Assembly: GCA_025403435.1 (NCBI GenBank)
Contig: CM046341.1
Location: forward strand, 5,465,462 to 5,529,461
Direction: 5' to 3'
Origin: Artocarpus heterophyllus
Taxonomy: Eukaryota > Streptophyta > Magnoliopsida > Rosales > Moraceae
DNA: 64,000 bases
Position 1 is the first letter of the stretch, and every line of letters starts with the position of its first letter. The position numbers and the translations under genes were made by a program. The notes under the pieces are model-generated. The model was given only the letters and a program-made list of their open reading frames with translations, ran no database searches and had not been told where the DNA came from. Below, piece after piece: positions 38,290 through 49,669 of the stretch.

Positions 38290-38969
38290 TTATGTGTGCC
38301 TAAAGAAATGATAAAGATCGCTTTGAAATGAAACGTACCTGATGCATACTCCAGCATCACTTGATATAGACTCTTCACTGGTCTCATAATCTTCTTCCCC
38401 CTCTTGGTTTGAATCTTGTTGATCAGGTAGTCCAAAAATTATTGCAGCTACCTCATATAGAGGGTGGACTTGACAATCCCTTATCCAGAAATGAGGAGCA
38501 GTGTGAATTTCATTTTTGTAGTTCTCAGATAATGAGAACTCAAATACAACCTTGGCGTTCCTTTCTCCTGAAGGGAGCCAATCCTTTTCGATTAGGTCCT
38601 CATTCCAATTATGATCGAGTTTGTCAACAAAATCCCATGACAACTGACGGCCATATTTCCCTATGATGTGTGGTTTACATAGAAGTTGAAGCTTCGAATC
38701 CTCGTCATGGTCATAAAGGACAAGATGGAAAGCGAAAGTAGCACATACAGCAAAACCCAAAAAGTCGGGACGTTCAGGTGAATTTTGAGGAAGATTGATT
38801 TCCACATTCAGCTTGTTATTACTCGTATTTGATGTATCAGACCACGCTTTATCTAAAAACCAATTGCGCATGTTTCCCCTTCGATAACATGCACCAATAT
38901 CGGCTCCTCTAGAAAGTGCCTGGAGCTATATATGTATATATAAATTTAGTAGCATGTCTTGAAAACTTG

Positions 38970-39001
<32 letters not shown>

Positions 39002-42000
39002 ATCTTTCTACATAATATTCAGAAAAGCAAAAGTTTACACGTGGATTAAAAAAATATAAGATCAACTAATTTCTCAAGAACAAAAAATACGTACTGTTTG
39101 AAAATTGTTCGACGCAATTCTGGAAGAAATGACTTCAAGCCTTGATCGGACATCGTTATCATTGCGTTCTCTCCCATATAATTGTAAGCAATTATAAGAT
39201 AAAAACTCTGCCACACCTCGTCCTCTTTTTGTGCCAAGGCATTTCTTTGGAATTGACATGATCTCCACGTACATGTCGTTGCCTCTATAAAAGGCAAACA
39301 ATGGGAGCTTTGGTATAGATTCAACTTCTAAAAGAGGACGAAGCTGGAAAACTCTAGTTTTCTTCCTAGTATGCTCATAAAGGCTCAGTTGTGAACGCTC
39401 GACTACATCTGCAATCCACCAAGGTAACTGCTGATACTTTTGCCAAGATATGAACCCAGTTCCTTCAAGCGTAACTGCCTTTAGATTTTTCATCGTAAAC
39501 TTTGAGATATATGGAAGACTCTTGAGCTTTTTGCAATGATTAAGATTTAAAATCTCGAGAGAAGAAAAATGCTCAATAGACGAGGGAATTTCCTTTATTG
39601 CTGTGCCACTCAACACCAAACATATGATACTCTTGGAGAGTTTTGGAAACTCACGCACAGACGAGCAACCCTCAAGAACGAGAGTTATGAGATTATTGAG
39701 ATCTTGAAAATAGGAAGGAACTTCTTGCAAACTAGTGCAATATTCAAGATATACATGCTCCAACTTTGAAACTCGAGAGAGATCTGGAAGTTCAATTAGA
39801 TGCTCAGAGTAGCCAAGATCAATCTTTTTTAAGCTCCCAAGATCCTGTAAATTAAATTCAAAAAGAAAAAGTTACACATACACGTAATCAGAATCATTTC
39901 TTTAAAATTTGCCTAAGACATTGGCATTCGATTAAACAATACTCAAGACAGACAACAGTTCAAAACTTACTACTTGTTTCCCTTCCCAAAGTTTGTGAAC
40001 TTTGCTATGAGGCAGGTTTAGTTCAACAAGATGGAGTGGCCTAAAACTTGATGGAAAAGATTTCCAAGGGTATTCCTCCCAGTGGAGATATCTAAGCTCC
40101 TTGGGAAGAAACTGAAGATCTTGATCATCTCTGACAGGAATGCACACTTCACACTTCTTGCGCTCATTAGAATAAAAAAATTTGAGCAATCTTAGCTTAT
40201 ACATGTTGCGGAAGGCGGCTGGATTGACGTGTACTTCACTAATATTCGACATGTCTAAAAATATTCCCTCAATTATTGTCGCAGTGTCCTAACAAAAAAT
40301 GAAAATAAGTATTATATAGTTATTCAAATATTGTAATTAAACATTATACTAAAGAATAATATTCAAGGATATCAAAACTGTTTGTTGGAAAATTTTTATT
40401 AATGTTGAAAAAATTGTTTCTCAGTACTTTTTCATGGAAAAAATATGCATTTAAACACTTACTATTTCATTTTCCAAGACATGATATATTTCTTCAGGGT
40501 TCCACAATCTTCTACGCTTTGTAATGTCTTCAATAGATTGTTCAATCTCCCATCCCATTTCTTGAACCAGATCATGCATCCAGAGTATGTTGTCATCTTT
40601 GATAGTGATGAGAGACTTATCAATGAGGTCCTCAATTCCTGATTTTGCAAACAAACCACAAGCATCCAATATCCTTTCTACAAAGTCTCTACGCTCGCCT
40701 TTGAAAAAGCACGCAATATCTTGAAATATACGCTTCTGCTTTTCGTCCAATCCATCAAAACTTGTTTTCAATACACTTCGAATATCTCGGCTGGGGCATT
40801 CTTTCAGTTTGTCCATTTCATCTTCCCAATTCATTTCTTTCTTCCCAGAAAGAAGGGAACCTAAAACCTCAAGAGCCAAAGGAATACCTTCGCAATACTT
40901 TATGGCTCTTTTTGAAAGATGTAAAAGGTCTTTTCTTGGAGCGACTCTTTTATAGGCATTTGAATGAAAGAGTGAAAGAGCTTCCTCGTTATTCAATCTC
41001 TCAACTTCATAAATCTTGTCAACTTCTTTCCGTAACACTTGTTGGTCTCCACTTGTGATGATTATTATACTTCCAGATCCAAACAAGCTATAATCTTCAG
41101 ATAAAAATTTCAACTGCTTTAATTTATCCACATCATCAAAAACGACAAGCACCTTTCTACTACGTAGTCGCTCCTTATCATATGTAGGTCCCAAGGATAA
41201 GGTACCCATATTTGGATTTTTTTCTTTCAACAATTCAGATAATAGTTTTTTCTTTAAGTCATTTTCATGACCTTTGCCCCATTCTTCCCTAATATTTTGA
41301 AGAAAACAACTACTTTCAAATTTATCAGAGAGTCGGTCGAATACAACTCGCGCAAGAGTTGTCTTTCCTATACCACCAATGCCCCAAATACCTACTTTCT
41401 GACACTCGGCTGAAGAGCTAATTTGCAGCAAGGATTCAATTTTTGCAGCACGTTTTATTATTCCAACTAATCCCTTGAAAGCACCAATTGAGGTTGTCTG
41501 ATTTAATTTGCTCAAAATATCTTCGACAATTCTGTCAACTAAATTGGCTTCAGACCTAGCATGTAAGAAATAAAACTGGTGAGAACCAATGAAACAGAAC
41601 TATATTATATATAATGAAACGGAAAAGAAATTAATGAGAGAACTGATACATAAAAGTACATGACGCGTGCCTATGCATACATTGCTTGTCTGTGAGTACT
41701 CTAAGAGCGTGTGCATATCATATATTACAGAGTATGTGACAATATGCGTTGTTGATTGGGTTATTATTTGGGTTTACACTTTAGATATAATTAGGCCCAG
41801 TTACACACTCATACCCCTAGCTCATGTAAGATTGAAACATATATACCATTTTTGGATCACAAAGAGTCGATTTTGTTGTGTGCTTACGTACAACCGCAGA
41901 GGGTCAAAATTTCAAACTTTATTGTAGAAGTTATAAAAGAAGAAAAGGTACCCCGTACATAAGTTTTTTTTGTCAAATTAACCCTCAAGACTACTTGGCA

Positions 42001-42872
42001 GATAATTGGGTTTTCATTTTGGATATATTTGATTACATAATTAAAAAGGGTGTCCTACATGTTGTGTATTTTTCAGTCAGATTAATGGGGACATTTGGGT
42101 ATAACAAAAATGTTCGGTTCAGTGATGGTGTAAATTATCTATCAAATATGAAAATAGAATACACTAATATTTATATGGCGAAAGAATGTTTTCATATTAA
42201 TCCGAATCTAAAATGAAATCATAAGTTGAGATTTACTATACTCTACACTTGTGTCTGGTAGCCGAATTTTTCACAATGAATTAAAGACAAGCAAGAGTAA
42301 GTAAAAAATCTAAATACAAGTAAACGTTTATTTTGTTAAAAAAAACGTTTAAGCAGAAAGATTAATTATATATAAATAAAAGTCCAATTAACCTACCTAA
42401 TGACCTGTGAATCCCATCCAGCTTGATTGGCAGCTGCTGTCAAAGCATCCCTCCACTTGTGAAACTTGCCCATATACTTATTACTTCCAAAACGTTCTTC
42501 ATTTATAGCAAAACTCCCCCTTTGATGTCGGACATCTGACGGATCTACACAATAAAAAACTGGAAGAACAGTTCGTTTGCAGTTTTCTTGGCATTCGAGT
42601 ATGTGGACAAGTTCATCCAAGCACCAAGATGAAGATGCATATTTTTCTGAGAAAATGATGACATAAAGCCTCGACATCTCAATGGCTTCTTTAAGTGCAG
42701 GCGAAATTTGATCGCCTCTATTTAGATCCGCATCATCTCTGTACGCTTTAATGCTTGCCCTTAGTAAAGCAGCAAGAAGATGACTAGTAAAATTATTACG
42801 GGTATCTTCACCGTTAAAACTAACAAAAACATCGTATTTGAAAAGAGGAACAGTCCTACTAGAAGAAGTCAT
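38290..42872 (-). CDS. TNL1, TIR-NBS-LRR immune receptor
   Basis: Cytoplasmic/nuclear immune receptor; TIR domains of this class hydrolyse NAD when activated. Exons (minus strand): 42872-42397, 41555-40463, 40288-39971, 39844-39095 and 38925-38339, with an alternative read-through to a stop at 38290. About 1074 residues. TIR (1-158) has GEDTRNNF, and the presumed catalytic Glu87 in SSWCLDEL. NBS (159-523) has P-loop GIGGIGKTT (Lys223), kinase-2 VLVVFDDVD, GIPLALEVLG, FQDIACFF and MHD (WMHDLVQEMG). The LRR region lies in exons 3-4 and the C-JID in exon 5. Oddities: the RNBS-B arginine is Gly328 (TSGD), and the C-JID motif is diverged (RRGNMRNWF for PGRDIPKWF). A 5' UTR intron (about 43006-42879) is likely. 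The exon 3 donor could be three bases earlier. Confidence 0.92.
41570..42390. other. TNL1 intron 1
   Basis: AT-rich intron between the TIR and NBS exons, collinear with 52250-52985 in TNL2 and 62660-63485 in TNL3. The antisense strand has medium-length open stretches, which fuse into one 211-codon frame only in TNL3. The microsatellites and ATATAA runs look non-coding. Confidence 0.6.
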
Positions 42873-42878
42873 GTTGTC

Positions 42879-43006
42879 CTGTCATGACATAATAAATATA
42901 GAGTAGAATTAGAAATTAAACCAAAAAATTATACAAATATAGTTAAGTAGATCAAACAGATTGCCCTCAAAAATCAAAGATCACTAGAATAATATATAAT
43001 CCATAC
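42879..43006 (-). other. Probable 5' UTR intron of TNL1
   Basis: On the minus strand TCTG|GTATGG ends at 43006 and CATGACAG|GACAAC precedes the ATG by six bases. The same donor and acceptor are conserved at 53603 and 53476 upstream of TNL2. Confidence 0.5.
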
Positions 43007-43729
43007 CAGACTATTAGCAGAAGTCTCCAATAATTTTCTTCTTTGATGATCAGAAAGTGATAATATCGGAGTATGAATTAGCAAGAAAATTGAACCAAAC
43101 CATCCTCACACATCAACGATATGAAAATTAAATTTGTTGAATGATCATCTGTACACACAAGCCCGCAATACTTGGTAAGAAACTGAGCGAAGGCTTGTAT
43201 GTCAACGCCTACCACTGAAGAAGGTTAAGAGCAAGATATGAATGAATCTCCACCGTTTATAGTGGCTGCTTTTTACAATATAATAATAAGAATAAGAAAC
43301 CTGCGGCTTCGGAGAAGTTTCTTCATTGAAGGGGTCAAGATAACTCCATATAGCCGTTGATACAAAATTTTAATAAATCCCCACCGTTTACAGTTGCTGC
43401 CTTTTGACAATATATAAAACCGCAAGTGGGAATTTTTTGCGATTGTCGCCCTCGCCCCCAAAGCAGACGACAAATACGTAAAATAAAGAGAGATTGTTGG
43501 GCATGTCAAGGCATTTTAAGATGATTGACGTAAATATCAAGTATAATTTATATTGTTTGAGATAGTATCTGAAATCAATGCGGTGGAATTAAAATATAAT
43601 AGCACATTATAATTTTATATTATAATATATTTTATTTTATATTATAATATATAATAGTTTTATATTGTAATATTGAAACTGATAAAGTAAAAATAAGTTG
43701 TCAAATACACTCTTGTATTGTTTGGTGTG

Positions 43730-44150
43730 TAAGCTTTAAATAATGAAGGCGGTTTTAAACCATAAAAACAATTTAAACTGACATTTAATGGAATGATAAT
43801 TGAGACAGTTTTAAATTTCTCAAAATCTAAACTTTGTCCTCATCAAGTTTAGACGGTTTTGAACTATTTTCTACATTAAAACCACATATGCTTGTTTTTC
43901 TTTATAAATCATAGGACTCGTTTGGTAGTATTTTTATTTTGGTTTTTGTTTTTTAAAAATCTAAAAATAAAAATGTTTCAAAGAATGTTTTAAGACTCTT
44001 TTTAAAATTGTATTTGGTTAAATATGGTGATATGTTTTTTAAATAAAATATTTTTAATTAAAAATTATTTGTGTAATGCAAAACCAAATTTAATTATAAA
44101 ACAATAATTATTAATATTATTTTGATTAAAAAACAAGCATGTTTAACTGA
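43730..44150. repeat. Repeat family C copy 2 plus MITE-like sequence
   Basis: 43730-43915 matches 17310-17560 and 54345-54530 (CTAAACTTTGTC, AAGTTTAGACGGTTTTGAAC). 43917-44150 begins GACTCGTTTGGTAGTATTTT, a typical end-like sequence of hAT-type MITEs, but the far end is not resolved. Confidence 0.6.
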
Positions 44151-44690
44151 AAAAAAAAATTAAGAGGAAACTCTTCCCCTTCCTCCTCCTCCTTCGTTGC
44201 AAAACCGTGGGCTCCAGTAAAGGCTGCGACGTCGGCTACCTACGACAAGGACGGAGCTATGGTGACTAGAGAGGCACGTGACGAAGATCGAGGCTAGGCT
44301 TGGGGGCTTCGCGCGACGACAGAACTATGGTGGCACGATTCGACGCCGGCATGAGTGGGGGGTTTGGAAAGCGATCCATCCACACAAGCCGATTACCACG
44401 AGATCTATGCGAGCTCCTGTGGCGACAATGGAGTTGTGGAACCAAACAGAGGCATGGAGAGGACAGACGGCGAAGTCACTGGGAGGTTGGAAGTCTCGCC
44501 TGCGAGGGGTGGTTGTGGGAATGATGGCGGCTAGGTGGCGCTGCTCGTTGGGAGGAGGGTCTTAGGTCGGAGCTATCATCGGCCAGCAATGGTGGCAAGG
44601 ATGGCAACGCTAGTCGCTAGGAGGAAGGGCTGGGTTGGTAATCGTGGGTTTGAGAGAAAATGAGGGAGTGGAAGGGATAGAGTATGAGAA
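44151..44690. repeat. GC-rich island, copy 1
   Basis: About 500 bases of markedly GC-rich sequence in AT-rich surroundings. The plus strand has frames such as 44278-44565. The homologous copy at 54771-55290 has small indels that change the frame, so selection on a protein is unlikely. It may be a captured gene fragment inside a transposon (Pack-type). That is inference. Confidence 0.55.
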
Positions 44691-44964
44691 AAAATTTGTA
44701 GAAACAACAGATCCTGCCCTTCAACCATGTCATCAGCTTTAAATGTAGCAAGTCCCTGCAGCTTCTGTTGGAAACTTTAGAGATACCGATAACAAAAGTA
44801 GAAACAATAGATCCTACCGTTCAACTAATCAGATTTCGAAAACTTGTCATAAGCAATTTTTAGAAATAGTTTGACTAGTTTATGAAAGATCTAATATTTT
44901 ATGTCTTGATGGAATTTTCATAGACTCGACCCGCCTATTCCCTCAAAAGTTTTAAACTGGAATA

Positions 44965-45270
44965 TTGGAGGCATTTTAAAAAATGACTTTAAGAAAAAAT
45001 CATTTTGGGCAAATGATTTTTTTTTTTGGACAGTTTTTTGATGTAAAAAAATATGCTTTTTAGGCATCAAAACAACTTCAGTTTTTTTTCTTTTCACTCT
45101 ATTGAGGTTTCTTTCCTCTTTACAGTTATTTTTGTCTTTTTTAAAAAAAAACTGAAACAGTTTACCTACTTAAAAAAACATATTTTTTTGTGAAAAAAAA
45201 AAGGTCATTTCCTTAATTAAGAATTTTTTTTGCCCTTTTTTCAAATTCTTCCGATTTGATTTGGATTTGG
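44965..45270. repeat. Homopolymer-rich insertion present in unit 1 only
   Basis: The block GGACAGTTTTTTGATGTAAA ... GGCATCAAAACAACTTCAG ... lies between sequences that are adjacent in unit 2 (about 55550). A relative is at 32277-32530 next to the lipoxygenase. This is consistent with a mobile repeat inserting after unit duplication, or with deletion from unit 2. Confidence 0.6.
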
Positions 45271-45589
45271 ATTTTTCTAGTGGTACAATCTCCCATCGAA
45301 GAGGGCAATCAAATGGGAGAAGAATATGGATAATTACCCCCACCAATATGTTCCCACGTTTTAGGGACACTTTAATTTTAATTTTAAATGCATATATACT
45401 GAACACATTTATTTATTAAATAAATAAATGAATATTCCTAACAGCTTCATTCACCATTTAAAAAAATTTTAAATCATAAATATTATAATATTGTTTCATG
45501 TATTAATTAGGTAAAAACTTATATAAAGCAAAAAATTTACACATATATATCGGATATACAATTAAATTATAACAAAAATACATGACCTG

Positions 45590-46580
45590 TAAAGTCTTGC
45601 AATGCTATTTTCCTAGAAAGGAATTTAAGCTTTCAGACAGACGCAATCGTATCGTTGTTTTGTTTTCTCCCATCCAATCGTGGGCAATTATAAAAATACA
45701 ATAAAAAGTTCTCTTTTTCCCTGAGATAAATAATTAAACTCACTAAGGTAAAGTACTTGTTGCTCGGTTGAACTTGTACGCTTTGTCCTATTGATCTCGA
45801 GACACTTTGGCCAAATCCAACGAGCTCTGGTACAGAAATAAGTTTCCCAATTAAGAGGACGAAGGAAAATTTAATAATTTCATGTATGTGTTGGTGCCCA
45901 TAAAAGTTTAGTACTGAAGTCGTAAGGACCTTTTCAATCCACTAAGGATGAATAGAATGCAAATTAGAGAGCAGAAGAGTTCTTTCGAAAGTAATCACCT
46001 TTAAACTTGTTTTTCTTTTTTAATCTCTAAGATGTAATTTGAAAAACTATTGAGGGTTTTTGCGATCATCAAGGTTTGAGATCTCGAGGCAAGAGAGATG
46101 CTGAATTGATACTAAGGAGACTCACTCTATTGTCGTCAACACCAAACATACAATACTTTTGGAGCATTTGAAAAGTTATGTACTGAGGAGAAACCCTTAA
46201 GAATGGGAGTTTTAAGCTCATCAAGATGTTGAAAATGGTATGGAACTTGTTATATTTATGCTCCAATTTTGAAGAGCTAGAGCGATCTGGAAGTATAATC
46301 AGATGCTCAGAATAGCAACAATCAACCTTTCTTAAAATCCCAAGATAGTGTAAATTATAAAAATAAAAAAATTAATAAAACAAAGCTTGAAATAATTATA
46401 TCTAGAATAATTTAACTAGAATTTGCATGCGTTAGACATTATTAATCTATCATTAATGGTCATGAACACAATATGGAAGTTCAAAACTGACTGCATGGTT
46501 CCCTTCCCAAAGTTTTTGAACTTTCCTAGCTATGAGGCAAGTTAAGTTCAACAAGATTGGATGGCCTAAAACTTCAGGGA
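45590..46580 (-). pseudogene. TNL relic L3 (exon 3 end plus exon 4)
   Basis: On the minus strand 46575-46485 retains the exon 3 end (KLWEG near a GTAAG-less donor). 46346-45590 is an eroded LRR exon with RKVDCCYSEHLI and HKYNKF, and ends near the YNCLQL-equivalent. Stops and deletions are present. No TIR or NBS is attached. It corresponds to L5 in unit 2. Confidence 0.8.
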
Positions 46581-46598
46581 AAAGGTTTTCGAGGAAGG

Positions 46599-46640
<42 letters not shown>
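46599..46640. repeat. (AAT)n microsatellite
   Basis: About 13 uninterrupted ATA/AAT units. The equivalent site in unit 2 (56895-56935) is shorter and interrupted. Confidence 0.95.
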
Positions 46641-47935
46641 GTCGATGTAAAAGTAGATAGCATATTAGGAGGAAGTAACGAAAATAATGAAGAAGAAAAA
46701 TAAGTAAAACAAAAAATAAATTACTAAAATATGTAAATAGAAAGAGAAGGAAGGACAAGGAAAAAAAAAAAAAGCAAAAACAAAATTTTTCTTCCTCTTG
46801 TCAAAACCATAGATGAGATGCATTTATTGAATAGGAAATGAAAAACTACTTAGAGGTACATAAAAGAAATAAAAAAGTATTTAGAAGGGCACTTTTGAGA
46901 AAAAGCTAACAAAAATAGGCTTATATAGAAGCTCCAAGGTAATATGCTTAAGTATACAAAAACTACTCAGGGATACATAGGATAAGTAAAACGATATTCA
47001 TATGGCATATTTGAGTGAAAAAATTGGCTTAAAAATATAAAATATAACGCTACAAAGGGATGCATTTGTAGGAAAAAAATATTTTAACAGAGACAAATTA
47101 GAAACGAAAAAACAATTTAATAAAATGAATGTTAAAATAGACAAAATTTTAAAGGGGAAGAACGAAAAAAGTAGAAAACTGAGGCGGAAAAATAGAGCAA
47201 AAGATGTATATAAAAAATTATGGATGACCAAAAAAGTAAAAAAGCAAACGATAATTAAAAAAAATGATAAAACGTGTCATCCGTTGGGGAGATTAATTTA
47301 AAAACAGATTGTCTTTTGTACGCACACATGTGTATGTGTGTGTTAAACGTTATTTATTTGATACATACAAAAATGTATTTGAGAGGGTTTAAAAAATGTT
47401 TAGACAGGAACATTTATAAAAATCAAGTATTTTATCAAAGCAATTAGAAAAAAAAATGTTTACAAGTTATATTTAGAGAAAGAGAAAAAGAAAATATATA
47501 AAGAAAAAAAGGCAAGAATGGAATATGGGACAAACATAGAGAGAGAAAGCAAAAAGAAAATGTTCCATTGCATTTTTTTGGCAAGAAAATGGATTTTACC
47601 TTGTATAAATGTTGAAGACAGATTTAGCTTATGTGTCCCTTTTTCGTCTCCTCTCAATAATATCATGCCACATTAATTAAAATATTTTAACTGATATGAC
47701 TAGTGACATAATATTTTAACTGACATGACATTCTAATTGACGTGATATGATATTATAAAAAGGACATAAATAAGAATAAGGGGACACAAGAATTGGTTCC
47801 GTTAAAGATTAAAAATATATAAACTGAGAACTAGAAGGACAAAGAAGATGAAATAATGACCAAAGGACTTCAGCAATAAAACGACCAAAGCAGTAAAAGT
47901 TAAAAAAAGAAGAAGAAGAAGAAGAAGGAATGACC
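46641..47935. other. Intergenic part of unit 1, no gene
   Basis: Purine-rich AT-rich DNA collinear with 56940-58315. It contains the block TGTAGGAAAAAAATATTTTA at about 47065, which recurs near 48655, 57390 and 59120. The apparent small minus-strand frames are low-complexity (Phe/Leu-rich) and not convincing. Confidence 0.5.
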
Positions 47936-47939
47936 GAAT

Positions 47940-48650
47940 CTTGCATTCTCACTTTATGTGTGCATAAAGAAATGATAAAGATTGCTCGGAAATGAAACAT
48001 ACCTGCATTTTGTATCACTTGATTTAGACTCTTCCCTAGTCTCATAATCTTCTTCTTCCTCTAGGTTTGAATCCTGTTGATCAATTGTTGGCAATTACAA
48101 AATGGAAATATCTCTTTTACCCTCAGATAAAGAATTAAATTCAATGAGGGAAAGTACTTGCTCAGTAACATTAGTTAACTTTGTGCCGCTTTGTTCTTCT
48201 TTGATCATGATCATCTAGATTTGGCACGAGCAAAAGTGGTCTGGTCCTATTGCACCTGGCACAATTTCCACATTATTCTTGACTCATTGGAAAAGTCTAA
48301 CTGGTAAAGAAATAAGTTTCCAAATTAAGAGGACTAGGGAAAATTTTAAAATTTCATTTCTGCATTTGTGCCGATAGAGGCTCAGTATTAAAGGCTTAAA
48401 GAACTTTTCAATCCACCAAAGATAAATAGAATGCAAATTAGAAAGCACAATAGTTATTTTCAAATTTAGCTGCCTCTAATTTTTTTTTTTCTTTTCAAAT
48501 CTTTGAGATATAATTTGAAAAACTCTGAGGTTTTTGCAATCATCAAGTTTAATATTTCGAGAGAAGAGTTATATGCTTAATTGATAATAAGGAAACACTC
48601 TCTATTGTTGTTTTGCTCAACACCAAACATAAAATACTCTTGGAGAATTT
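47940..48650 (-). pseudogene. TNL relic L4 (exon 4 fused to exon 5 tail)
   Basis: On the minus strand an eroded LRR exon (48650-48090) runs directly into the C-terminal tail of exon 5 (DSNLEEEEDYETREESKSSD), followed by a GCAG|GTATGT donor-like sequence. The C-JID core is deleted. It matches relic L6 at 58385-59085. Confidence 0.75.
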
Positions 48651-48907
48651 AAAATATTTTCACAAAGATAAATTAGACATAGAAAAACAATTTAGTAAAG
48701 AGAATGTGAAAATAGACAAAATAGTAAAGAGGAAGCAACAAAAAAAAAATGTTGAAAAGTGAGGGGAAAAAAAATAGAGGAGCAAAAGATGTAAATAAAA
48801 AAGAATAGATGACCAAAAAGTAAAAGGCCAAGAAGGGAAAGTTTAAAAAAAAAAAAAAAAAAAAAACCATTTCGTCCTGTGGGAAGATCAATTAGAAAAC
48901 AGAATTG

Positions 48908-49636
48908 TTACACACAAAAATATAGAAAAAAAAAATAGAAATAAAGGACAAATAAAAGAACAATGCTCTGAAATAAAACGTACCTGCATACTTTATCACT
49001 TGATTTAGACTCTTCACTAGTTTCATAATTTTCTACTTTCTCTGAGCCCGAAACCTGTTGATCAAGTAGACAACTTTTGGCATCTTCCTCGTATAGAGGG
49101 CGGATTGCACACTGGATTATCGAACCAATATTATTATTGATATCATGTCGGTAGATATCATGTTGGTCGATATCAAGTCCGTAGCGAAGAGTCTCATAAT
49201 ATTCTCCTTCCCCTCGGCAATGAGGCTGGAAGTATGGCAGATCATGATCACATAATAAGAACTCAAACACCACTTTGGTGATACTTAATCTTTCCTCTTC
49301 ACTTAGGACTGTTTCACTTAAACGATACTCGGATCCACCAATATTAGCAAAATCCCCCGACAACGTACAACCATTGTTCATTATGAATTGCGGTTTACAT
49401 AGAAGTTGAATCCACTTCCAAGGCCAAACTTCGTAAGGATTGATTTTAACAGCGACACATACAGCGAAACCCAAAAAATTGGGATTGATTGAATTTGAAG
49501 GAAGATCCATCACCACACTCAGCATGGTAGTCCCACTTGATGTTTTAGGAGAAAATTGATACAAGAACCACTTGGGGATGTCTCGCCCTGGACAACATAC
49601 ACCAATACAGGCTTCTGTAGGAAGTTCCCTGAGCTG

Positions 49637-49669
<33 letters not shown>

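Noticed and set aside
44278..44565. 95-codon Arg/Gly-rich frame in the GC-rich island
   Set aside because: The homologous copy at 54.9 kb has frame-changing indels, so the reading frame is not conserved.
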